Shown: positions 1 through 6,709 of the stretch, piece by piece
Numbering within the stretch: position 1 is the stretch's first letter
How the letters are laid out: each line of letters opens with the position of its first letter
Assembly: GCA_902773395.1 (NCBI GenBank)
Contig: CACYEJ010000016.1
Span: 1-7,055, forward strand
Direction of reading: 5' to 3'
DNA from: an uncultured Ruminococcus sp.
GTDB lineage: Bacteria; Bacillota_A; Clostridia; Oscillospirales; Acutalibacteraceae
Length of the DNA stretch: 7,055 nucleotides
Program-made: the position numbers and the translations under genes
Notes under the pieces: model-generated
Databases searched by the model: none
The model's input: only the letters and a program-made list of their open reading frames with translations
Told to the model about the DNA's origin: nothing

Positions 1-733
1 CAGGCTTGACCCATGCCGCAGTAGTTGCAACCTGCTTAAACGCTATTTCGCCTTGCACCATGCCTAACGACAGCTTTGAAAGATCCATTTTGTACATAGC
101 AACAACCTGTATAGTTCTTCCGTCTCTTAAGAAAGATGACCATGAAAAATCTATTGAATCTATGCCGTCAATTCCCAACGCCTGCAAACGTGCATCAGCT
201 GCATCACGGCTTCCGCCCATATATTTCGGAACAATAGTCTTACAAACCAATGGTGCAACGTATTTAGACACACCCTGATTAATCAAAGATCTGGCTACGA
301 TACTCAAGGTGTTTGTAAGCTGATCCTTCACATTCATATCTTTCAATGAATTTGCAGCCTGCTTCACCGAATCTACATCTACTCTCTCAAGATGAAGTTC
401 AATATTTGTGGAATTCTCTTCACTGCCGGAAAATTCCACCGCACTTTTTACAATGCTGTTCGCCTGCCCGATTAATTCATTTGCTTCGCCCGTATCCGCG
501 CTCGATCGATTCGATGTAAAAGCCGCCAATCCCATTTTATCAACAATGTAATAATAACCGGATATTTCTTTTGCGGCCTGCGAAATTGCATACTGAACCA
601 TTGACTGTGCTCTGACCATAAGCGACATAAACATTATAGATAAAATCGCAATGGTAAAAAAGAACATTGAGATAACAGCCTCTATTGCTATTGCACCTCT
701 GTCATCCTGCAATCCGGAACGTAATTTCCTCAT
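1..733 (-). CDS. Second TadE/TadG-like pseudopilin (partial, C-terminus missing)
   Basis: Translating the minus strand from ATG 733 gives 244 open codons to the window edge, so the 3' end is missing. Residues 1-13 are a short basic leader ending DDRG. Cleavage after Gly13 would expose AIAIE, with Glu18 at mature position 5, a textbook class III prepilin site. A membrane helix follows at about 19-40 (ISMFFFTIAILSIMFMSLMV), then a helix of the form QYAISQAAKEISGYYYIVDKMGL. The outer domain continues with GIDSIDFSWSSFLRDGRTIQVVAMYKMDL, split by no obvious repeats, to KQVATTAAWVKP at 233-244. A glutamine/alanine-rich '..AW' motif of that kind usually lies near the C-terminus in related Clostridial TadE-like proteins, so probably little is missing. 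It follows the giant gene by 37 bases and should belong to the same operon. The likely role is a minor pilin or pseudopilin in Tad pilus assembly. The TadE-like assignment is firm; its exact job is unknown. Confidence 0.8.
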   Translation of the reverse strand, partial: MRKLRSGLQDDRGAIAIEAVISMFFFTIAILSIMFMSLMVRAQSMVQYAISQAAKEISGYYYIVDKMGLAAFTSNRSSADTGEANELIGQANSIVKSAVEFSGSEENSTNIELHLERVDVDSVKQAANSLKDMNVKDQLTNTLSIVARSLINQGVSKYVAPLVCKTIVPKYMGGSRDAADARLQALGIDGIDSIDFSWSSFLRDGRTIQVVAMYKMDLSKLSLGMVQGEIAFKQVATTAAWVKP

Positions 734-737
734 TATC

Positions 738-749
738 TCACCTTCTCCT
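738..749 (-). promoter_or_regulatory. Ribosome binding site of the second TadE-like gene
   Basis: The minus strand reads AGGAGAAGGTGA, then GATA and ATG at 733. AGAAGGTGA matches the full anti-Shine-Dalgarno complement at eight of nine positions, four bases before the ATG, and AGGAG at 745-749 is a second possible pairing. This supports 733 as the start. The gap to the preceding stop at 771 is only 37 bases and has no terminator. Confidence 0.7.
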
Positions 750-770
750 AACTGAAAACCCGCATATTTG

Positions 771-3700
771 TTAATATGCATTTACTCCCTGATAATCAAT
801 GATAACCTCATGTCCGCCAAGCTTTGTAAGGTTAACGGAACTGTCACCTGTTCCGTTTTCGCTCAAGGTAACGCCCCAAGGGAACAGTGTTCCGAGCTTT
901 ACCTTTGCGTGAACCGTAACTACAGTATTCACCTTAACCATCTCAAAGCTTTCATCCGCATCAAATTTTCCTTCGCCGGGATGCTGAACATTCACCTGAC
1001 AAAGCGCCGCGCATCTCTGAAGCATTGCAGCCTGGTTCTGTTCACTTATCAAGCCGATCAAAACAAATATCTTGCAGTACTCTTTATAGTTCAATGTAAT
1101 GGCACCGCTTGAAGAGGAGTCAACTTTATTGACATTAATCTCTTTCAAATGCTGGTCTAACGTATCGTCGATTAACTTAGTAGACTTGCTTGACAATGTC
1201 TCGGCTGCGGACTTTGTAGATTTAGCTGTTATCTCCTTGATCTTATTGACAGATTGATCCTTGTATTTTTCCAATTCGGTGTCAAAATTACTCTTGACCA
1301 CATCCAGCTTGGAATCTATAAATGTTGCATTGTCTTCTATAACTTTATCTATTTGCTTATTTATGTGATCAGCAAATTTATTGATATCCATAGCAAATAT
1401 GGAGCATTCAGCTTGGCTCAATTCTCCTCGTACTTGTACTTCTAATACATCGAGAACTTTATTTGCTACAGCCTTTACAATATCATTATCTAAAGTATCA
1501 ATAGAAGACCTGATACTATTAAAAGCTGAATCCACTTTACTTTTGACCTCTGCTTCAAACTTGTCCTGAGCAGTGTCCTTCAGAATAAATACCGGTCTGA
1601 GTTGATCTATAATCGGTGTCGCTATCATATTCTTAACAGTTGATGCGAGGTTTTCGGCTTGTGCATCAACAAAGTTTGTCTTTAACTCGTCCTTCAGATC
1701 ATCTGTTATATCTTCGATTTTTTTCGCGGACGAATCAGCAATTTTCTCAACCGTTTCATCTATCTTTTTCTGAGCATACTCAGTGCCTGCTTCGATGGCA
1801 CAATCCGCGACTGTTTTAAGTGCTTGTTGAAGTGCACCTGAAGGAGAACACACAAATGTACTCGCATTTTTATAAATAGCAACGTCCTCGCCGTTTTTCA
1901 GCTTAACAAGATCCAAGGCACTCTCGGCAGCTGCCAGACCTACTGTAAGTAAAACCTGAACCAGCGGTACACCGACAACAGTCCAACCGGCTATAGCTGT
2001 TGCTGCAGATAAAGTAAATTCCTGAATATCCGCCGCTGTAAATGCGTAGATCAAATTGAATACCAGCCTCAGCGCATAGATAGCAACCTCATTTTTGATC
2101 TTTGCTGATCCGGCGCCGCTGCCGCCCCAGATTATATACTCGATCTCGCCGCCATACCATGCGGTATTTCTTAGGTACATCTCTTTGATCGCAACACCGT
2201 TGAGCATTTTGGCATTATTTGTTTCAACATTTTTGTATAAGATATCCGTCTGGCAAGTAAACATCTCGGTAAAATATTCTTCCAGATACGCATCCTGCAG
2301 AGCATTTCTTCCAAGCCTGCTCAGACTATCAAGCAAATTACCTGCCTGATTCATGGATTCCTTTGCCTTGTCGCTGTTTTTGTTTAATTGCTTCTTATTT
2401 CCTGACAGGTCGACGTCTTTGCGTTCATCACCTGCATCGTTGGTGTTGTCTTCACATCTCCCTCCGTTTTCACCGTACTCGTTAATGCTTTTTTGTGCAC
2501 TTGCCAATATGTCGTCCTTATATTGAACAGTCTCTGCAGTGCTCGTCTGCTTCTCAACCTTGCCCGAGCCCGAGCCCGAGGAAGAAGTACTCGGCATTTC
2601 TCCTTTATCATTAATAGCATCGTTTTTTAATTGTTTAATGTTGTCGGCTTTCGCTTTTGCTTCAGGGTCATTATTTTCCTTTGGCTTGACAATATTTATA
2701 AGCACCTTGAAGAAAACTTCATAATCATACGATTCGTCAGATCCTATAGAAACGGTTTTAAAGCCCTCCATCATATCGCCGAACTTGATTTCATAATCAT
2801 TTTCTTTAGCCAAAGATGTGGTGCTCGGCTTCCATTCAAAAGCTTCAGGGGTTTTGCTATTATTTCTTGAATCGCTCAAATGAACTCGAACAAGATCTTT
2901 ACTCTTGGAATCCTCTGCGCTTGCTTTGATTGCATCGTGTTTTCTTCTATCCGTTTCTTCATTACGCACAAAGCCCAATCCATTTTGTGCATTATGAGCA
3001 AGGATCTTTGTGTAAACATTATTTACATGAGCGTCGGTAACCTGGAAATTGATAGTTTTGCTTTTGTCGATCAGTTGTCCGTCCCCAAAAAACTTAATGC
3101 ATTCAAGCATGTCTTTCAGGTTCTTAAAATAATTCGCCCTGTTCTTGGCAGCTTTTCTTGCATTTTGTATATCTTCTTTTTTCAAGCCGGAAGATGTATT
3201 GTTTGCATCGTTGACCATTGTAACCTTTGTCGTGTTGTCCTCGACCTCACTGGCTGATTTTTTCCAATTTTGGAGTGCGGTTTCAATGGCGTCATAGTGG
3301 TTCAGTACCTCCCCCAATGCTGCATCAGCTTTATCAGCAAAATTATATGCGTTGCAAACACAAACATAAATACCCTGCAGCTGCGTCATAGCATTTTTCA
3401 AGTACGGCTTTCCATGCTCCTTAAACTCGCCAACACGTGACGAAAGATTATTATCAAGGAAACTTCTTAATTCACCGTCTATTCCGTTAAGCTCCTCCGC
3501 AAGCTTTGCAACAACTTCTTTTTTCACCTGCTTGTCGTAATATTTTTCTTCATTTTTTACAATATATTCTGCATCTTGTGCGAGCGCATTTTCACTTTCT
3601 TGTATTCTAACATTGTAACTATCTTGTTTTGCGCTTCTGGCGCTATCCGTGTTATTACGAGTTGTTTTTGCATTGTTTAAGTTTTGATTCGCAGTATTTT

Positions 3701-5681
3701 TTTCCGCTTCAGCTTCGCTCTTTCTTGTTTCCCAAAGAGTCTTCTTGCTTTCAAAAGCATCTTTAATTTTCTCGGCGTCAGTACCGTTTTCGTTAAGTAT
3801 ATCGGCTAATTCATCTCTCAATTCACTGAAAAATGTTTCATTGTCTATAATACTCTTTATGTCTTTTACCAGAGTTTTGTCGTCAAAATCTAATAAAGCA
3901 ACATAATTCTCGTATATATTTTGACATTTAGCGTATTCATTATTCTTTGCGTCCAAGTCCGCCTGAAGTTGGGGTATTGTTACATTATCATATTGATTAA
4001 CTTCTTCCTCCAATAATTGAATCGCTGCGAGCTGTTCCCGACCCGTTTCAGAATTTACATAATCATATCTTTCTTTAATTGGACTATTTGGATCTAACTC
4101 ATTTTTTAAATCATTTTTCTTAGCTTCTATGCTAGTAGCTATATGCTGATCATAGTCATCCCAACTTGAGTTAAACCACCCTTTAAGATCATTTATCTTT
4201 TTTTTTTTTTTATTTTTTTTTTTAATACTTTTGTACTTTTCATCCTTATCCAAAGTTTGCAGAATCAGATCAAACGCCTTACCGTCCGCCTCGCTTACAG
4301 CAGCGTAATCCTGACCGACGGGGGACTTGATTAACTCTTTCCATTGTGTAATCAGGTCTTTACTCATGTCAGGGTTGTTGTTGCTTGATTCCAGCGTTGC
4401 CGACTCAACCTTCGCTTCTTTTATATATCTTGTATTTGTATCATTTGTGGAAGTCGACCACGTAAGTTTATACTTGGTATCTGTCGTCAATTTAACTTTG
4501 ATCTGCATACCGCCCAATAAATTAGCAAGTTCAGAATCAATAAAGTCGTGCGAATTTGTTTCACTGGAAGTTGTACTGTTCTTAGCATAACCATTTGAAT
4601 ATGAATAAGCAGGATTTGTCTTTCCGGTCATCAGTTTGTCAAGAACCTCACAGCAGGCATCGACCGTATGGTATTCGGCAGTGAGGTCGTTATGATTCTT
4701 CGTCATCAGGTCTTCAAAGGCTCTATAATTCAAGCCCTTAAGACCTGCAGTGCTCATATTATAGCCGGCTGCACCGTTCGGCATATCAATCTGTCCCGAG
4801 GCTATCATAGCAACCGTATAATACACAGCAAACTCGGTCATTTTTTCCATGTTGTCTTTAATGTACTGGTATGCCTTCGAATCACTCGCCAGACCATTTT
4901 CAAAATCTTTACCTGTGCTCAGGAACTTTTTATTGTAGTCATCCACATAGTCATTATAGCCCTTCTTCGAGTCTTCTGTGCTATAATCTGTATCTTCTCC
5001 GTAAACAGCTTTAAATGCCTTTTCACACGGGTCTGTAATATCGTCAAGCGTTTTTGTATAATCCAGCTTTTTTTCAACTACTTCGGACTGTTTCTTTGCG
5101 CCTCTCATGGAGTAGACTTTGTCCAAAAGATTCATAGACAACGAAACAGGTCCTTTATACTTCATATAATCGACGATCTGCTGCTTCATGACAGCAGGAT
5201 TTGCCGGAGATGAATTGTCAACACAACCATATTCAAAGCCTTTAGACGCTTCTTCCTGAGCGTCAAGAACCATCTGCATGAAATTGGTAAATTCAACGCC
5301 GTTAAATGTACCATCTCCATTCGCTTGGAATATTTCCTGCATAAATTTCTGGGAAAATGCCTGAATATATTCTTGTTCTTTCAGATCAGACGTACCGATA
5401 GACCCCTCAATCGTTTTGGCAAAATAATTTGCCAGCGCTTTTTCAAGATCTTCGTCGCTTGTGTTCGTTGCAAATATTCCGTACATCTCCTGCAGCGTCT
5501 TATGATATTCGGACATGCCGGCATTCATCGCCAGATCTCCTGCCGATGTTACAAGCGCCCTTGCGTTTTGTATTCTCGAAACGTCAATTACCATCGTTGA
5601 ATATGTGACCATAGGCAAAAGCACAAGACACAAAAAAATAGAAATAAACCCCTTGCTCTTTCTCATAAACTTCATCATCAT
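771..5681 (-). CDS. Giant DUF5702/TadG-like Tad-pilus associated protein
   Basis: About 1636 residues. A basic tail (KFMRKSKG, 4-11) and one membrane helix (about 12-33) are followed by a region containing SEYHKTLQEMYGIFA, which matches the 'SeYd..L...YGLF' landmark of TadG/DUF5702 proteins. Family landmarks return late: LEEYFTEMF, EYIIWGG (about 1178-1186), a hydrophobic pair of segments at about 1196-1215 and 1223-1256 with AIAGWTVVGVPLVQ, LKNGEDVAIYK, and YKEYCKIFVLIGLI (about 1531-1544) leading to QRCAALCQVNV. Between them are predicted coiled coils (about 537-820 and 1290-1515), a lysine-rich patch KKKNKKKKK (487-495) coded by A11-T-A14, and a Gly-Ser linker (1035-1040). Sixteen cysteines lie outside the membrane helix. 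It probably acts outside the cell as a minor pilin, tip or scaffold; that role is inferred. Three consecutive ATGs (5681, 5678, 5675) are possible starts. GAGG lies five bases before the first and eight before the second, so 5678 may be the true one. Part of it could be an insertion into an ordinary DUF5702 gene. Confidence 0.82.
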   Translation of the reverse strand: MMMKFMRKSKGFISIFLCLVLLPMVTYSTMVIDVSRIQNARALVTSAGDLAMNAGMSEYHKTLQEMYGIFATNTSDEDLEKALANYFAKTIEGSIGTSDLKEQEYIQAFSQKFMQEIFQANGDGTFNGVEFTNFMQMVLDAQEEASKGFEYGCVDNSSPANPAVMKQQIVDYMKYKGPVSLSMNLLDKVYSMRGAKKQSEVVEKKLDYTKTLDDITDPCEKAFKAVYGEDTDYSTEDSKKGYNDYVDDYNKKFLSTGKDFENGLASDSKAYQYIKDNMEKMTEFAVYYTVAMIASGQIDMPNGAAGYNMSTAGLKGLNYRAFEDLMTKNHNDLTAEYHTVDACCEVLDKLMTGKTNPAYSYSNGYAKNSTTSSETNSHDFIDSELANLLGGMQIKVKLTTDTKYKLTWSTSTNDTNTRYIKEAKVESATLESSNNNPDMSKDLITQWKELIKSPVGQDYAAVSEADGKAFDLILQTLDKDEKYKSIKKKNKKKKKINDLKGWFNSSWDDYDQHIATSIEAKKNDLKNELDPNSPIKERYDYVNSETGREQLAAIQLLEEEVNQYDNVTIPQLQADLDAKNNEYAKCQNIYENYVALLDFDDKTLVKDIKSIIDNETFFSELRDELADILNENGTDAEKIKDAFESKKTLWETRKSEAEAEKNTANQNLNNAKTTRNNTDSARSAKQDSYNVRIQESENALAQDAEYIVKNEEKYYDKQVKKEVVAKLAEELNGIDGELRSFLDNNLSSRVGEFKEHGKPYLKNAMTQLQGIYVCVCNAYNFADKADAALGEVLNHYDAIETALQNWKKSASEVEDNTTKVTMVNDANNTSSGLKKEDIQNARKAAKNRANYFKNLKDMLECIKFFGDGQLIDKSKTINFQVTDAHVNNVYTKILAHNAQNGLGFVRNEETDRRKHDAIKASAEDSKSKDLVRVHLSDSRNNSKTPEAFEWKPSTTSLAKENDYEIKFGDMMEGFKTVSIGSDESYDYEVFFKVLINIVKPKENNDPEAKAKADNIKQLKNDAINDKGEMPSTSSSGSGSGKVEKQTSTAETVQYKDDILASAQKSINEYGENGGRCEDNTNDAGDERKDVDLSGNKKQLNKNSDKAKESMNQAGNLLDSLSRLGRNALQDAYLEEYFTEMFTCQTDILYKNVETNNAKMLNGVAIKEMYLRNTAWYGGEIEYIIWGGSGAGSAKIKNEVAIYALRLVFNLIYAFTAADIQEFTLSAATAIAGWTVVGVPLVQVLLTVGLAAAESALDLVKLKNGEDVAIYKNASTFVCSPSGALQQALKTVADCAIEAGTEYAQKKIDETVEKIADSSAKKIEDITDDLKDELKTNFVDAQAENLASTVKNMIATPIIDQLRPVFILKDTAQDKFEAEVKSKVDSAFNSIRSSIDTLDNDIVKAVANKVLDVLEVQVRGELSQAECSIFAMDINKFADHINKQIDKVIEDNATFIDSKLDVVKSNFDTELEKYKDQSVNKIKEITAKSTKSAAETLSSKSTKLIDDTLDQHLKEINVNKVDSSSSGAITLNYKEYCKIFVLIGLISEQNQAAMLQRCAALCQVNVQHPGEGKFDADESFEMVKVNTVVTVHAKVKLGTLFPWGVTLSENGTGDSSVNLTKLGGHEVIIDYQGVNAY
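2563..2580 (-). repeat. Three-copy hexanucleotide repeat coding a Gly-Ser linker
   Basis: The plus strand shows CCCGAG three times in a row. In the coding frame it is TCG-GGC repeated, giving SGSGSG at residues 1035-1040 inside a serine/glycine stretch (STSSSGSGSGSGK-like context, followed by charged sequence). It is GC-rich within an AT-rich surrounding. It marks a flexible joint between the central part of the protein and the C-terminal half that carries the later DUF5702 landmarks. Hexamer repeats can change copy number without breaking the frame. Confidence 0.75.
4198..4223 (-). repeat. A11-T-A14 homopolymer tract inside the giant gene
   Basis: In coding orientation the tract is eleven A, one T and fourteen A, coding for KKKNKKKKK at residues 487-495. 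Immediately after it the sequence GATAAATGA places TAA and TGA in the two alternative frames. Removing or adding one A in the A14 run ends translation within two or three codons. Adding one to the A11 run creates TAA at the T. Removing one from the A11 run reaches the TAA after the tract. Long A-runs are known sites of replication, transcription and translation slippage. The frame is intact in this sequence. Confidence 0.9.
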
Positions 5682-5710
5682 TAAGCCCTCGCTTTGAATA
5701 ATCAGCTGTT

Positions 5711-6454
5711 TTACTTCAGTTTATCCATAACATCTTTAACTTTTTTTACCCAATTATGAACCTCAGATGTATCAATACCGCATCGGGAGGCTATCTCTTC
5801 AATAGCATCTGCCGCGAAATTAATGTTGCGGATAAACTCATCTGTGTCACTCACCGACGCTTTTGCCTTATATGACAATGTCGGGCTTTCTATCCCGAAA
5901 AATGTCAGCACCGGAAATTCCATCATTCGCTGGGTCACTTCAACATCTATGTATTGAGTTACGATCTGATTGTCACAGCGAACCTTTACCTCTAACGCGC
6001 CGTCTGTAGCGAGCAGTGAATTATTTCTGACTACCTCGCGCATTATGCTCTCATAAGCGCCCGATTTTTCACCAAGCGGATTACTCGACCAGTAGCGATA
6101 TGGTTTCGGATCAACATCTTTTACATTAGTATTAAGAATTATTACATTGTTGGCGCTCGTCTCGACTCCGTAATCACCCTCTGTGGCAGATGTGTTGAAA
6201 ACATTCTCACCCTCCACAAACATATCGAGATATCCGGGGTGTGATACCTCTCTCGCCGCCAGCATGGCGACTTTTTCCGCGTAAGCCGTTACAGTCATAT
6301 TCTGCATTATGTACAATCCTATGTAAATAAGAAAAAACAAAAACAAAATAACGACCGGATAAATGATCGCGGCTTCAATCAATTCTGCTGCACTTTCGTC
6401 CTTTATAAATCGGCGCACCGATTTTTTTACTTTTGATACATATCCCGAACGCAT
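5711..6454 (-). CDS. TadE-like minor pseudopilin
   Basis: Predicted membrane-anchored protein of 247 residues. Residues 1-18 are basic (KVKKSVRRFIK). The TadE signature follows, with DESAAELIEAA at 19-29, then a membrane helix at about 30-50 containing the usual early proline (Pro33) and an aromatic-rich end. The rest, about 195 residues, should lie outside the membrane. It has two cysteines (RCDNQ and SRCGID) and, near the C-terminus, the stretch YKAKASVSDTDEFIRN, resembling a motif I associate with TadE-like proteins of Clostridia. TadE proteins are pseudopilins that are cut by the prepilin peptidase and assist Tad pilus assembly. Oddly, no glycine precedes either Glu24 or Glu27 at the expected cleavage spot; alanine or aspartate is there instead. 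The gene ends 29 bases before the giant DUF5702 gene, with no terminator between, so the two are probably co-transcribed. I choose ATG at 6454; a GTG at 6463 would add three residues. Confidence 0.8.
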   Translation of the reverse strand: MRSGYVSKVKKSVRRFIKDESAAELIEAAIIYPVVILFLFFLIYIGLYIMQNMTVTAYAEKVAMLAAREVSHPGYLDMFVEGENVFNTSATEGDYGVETSANNVIILNTNVKDVDPKPYRYWSSNPLGEKSGAYESIMREVVRNNSLLATDGALEVKVRCDNQIVTQYIDVEVTQRMMEFPVLTFFGIESPTLSYKAKASVSDTDEFIRNINFAADAIEEIASRCGIDTSEVHNWVKKVKDVMDKLK

Positions 6455-6460
6455 AAAACG

Positions 6461-6467
6461 CACCTCT
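6461..6467 (-). promoter_or_regulatory. Ribosome binding site of the TadE-like gene, decides the start
   Basis: AGAGGTG on the minus strand is followed by six bases and ATG at 6454, with GAGG eight bases from the ATG. The in-frame GTG at 6461-6463 is part of this site and has only AAAAAATA before it, so it has no ribosome binding site of its own. The same geometry is seen in front of flp. Confidence 0.75.
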
Positions 6468-6474
6468 ATTTTTT

Positions 6475-6503
6475 ATAGTAAGCTCACATTTTCAGGCTTT
6501 CAA
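6475..6503 (-). promoter_or_regulatory. Candidate sigma-A-type promoter for the TadE-like gene
   Basis: On the minus strand TTGAAA (6503-6498, five of six to the TTGACA consensus) is followed after exactly 17 bases by TACTAT (6480-6475, four of six to TATAAT). The predicted transcript would start near 6468, leaving a leader of only about 14 bases with the ribosome binding site almost at its 5' end. Such a promoter would let the downstream genes be made independently of flp. The match is moderate, and AT-rich spacers give such matches by chance. Confidence 0.35.
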
Positions 6504-6512
6504 AAGCTCACA
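6480..6512. repeat. Pair of 9-bp direct repeats around the candidate promoter
   Basis: AAGCTCACA occurs on the plus strand at 6480-6488 and again at 6504-6512, 24 bases apart start to start. One copy touches the candidate -10 box and the other lies immediately upstream of the -35 box. This could be a paired regulator site, but two short repeats are thin evidence. Confidence 0.35.
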
Positions 6513-6627
6513 ATCAAGGAATCACCGATCAGATCGAGTATCCATGGAGAACAAGCACGATGAGTACACGATCCGCCGGGCGTGATCTGTTCAGTGTTTC
6601 CTTAAGCCTTGTGGGTTTTTGAAAACC
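6504..6627. other. Non-coding spacer between flp and the TadE-like gene
   Basis: No convincing gene is visible here. The longest candidates are a 20-codon plus-strand frame at 6560-6622 and minus-strand frames of a few codons. CAGATC at 6530-6535 and GATCTG at 6584-6589 form a six-base inverted repeat with a 48-base spacer. This is too loose to be called a structure with confidence. The spacer is long compared with the other gaps in the operon (29 and 37 bases), which suggests regulatory content. Confidence 0.5.
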
Positions 6628-6656
6628 GACCGGCCGCCGGTATGGGACGACCGGTC
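6613..6656 (-). terminator. GC-rich stem-loop after flp, probable partial terminator or mRNA stabiliser
   Basis: The minus-strand RNA can fold GACCGGTCGTC (6656-6646) against GGCGGCCGGTC (6638-6628) around a seven-base loop, giving 11 pairs of which two are G-U. On the plus strand those two positions become C-A mismatches, so the structure is better suited to the minus-strand transcript, the strand of the genes. It is followed by GGTTTTC, only four T residues, and then AAAAACC, which can pair with GGTTTT to make a second small hairpin. It lies 54 bases after the flp stop. The short T-run suggests leaky termination, so flp mRNA would exceed that of the downstream genes. An RNA-stabilising 3' hairpin is the alternative. 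Confidence 0.55.
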
Positions 6657-6709
6657 ATTTGTCATTTAAAGCAATAAAGCCTTATAACACATTAAAAAAC
6701 AATAAATTA

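Noticed and set aside
6..278. Plus-strand frame of 90 codons at the left edge
   Set aside because: It is antisense to the second TadE-like gene, whose class III site, membrane helix and ribosome binding site are all present.
768..1112. Plus-strand open frame of 114 codons opposite the 3' end of the giant gene
   Set aside because: It covers the conserved YKEYC/QRCAALC region of the real gene on the other strand and has no supporting signals.
2384..2620. Minus-strand frame with an alternating Arg-Ala run
   Set aside because: The run is the Gly-Ser hexamer repeat read in the wrong frame within the giant gene.
4198..4223. The A-run as evidence that the giant gene is a pseudogene or two genes
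   Set aside because: The frame is continuous through the tract and both sides carry matching family landmarks, so the gene is intact as given.
4668..5213. Plus-strand open frame of 181 codons inside the giant gene
   Set aside because: Its hydrophobic and cysteine/histidine-rich content is the usual mirror of a lysine/aspartate-rich coding strand. No start signal was seen.
771..5681. Phage tail tape-measure or SMC/ATPase interpretation of the long coiled-coil protein
   Set aside because: There are no Walker motifs and no phage genes nearby. The N-terminal anchor, DUF5702 landmarks and Tad neighbours explain it better.
6530..6589. Six-base inverted repeat CAGATC/GATCTG as a structured RNA or riboswitch
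   Set aside because: The stem is short, the 48-base spacer is poorly paired and no known riboswitch pattern is visible.
6560..6622. Plus-strand frame of 20 codons with GGAG ten bases upstream
   Set aside because: It is very short, has a weakly placed ribosome binding site and no recognisable features, and is opposite to every other gene in the window.
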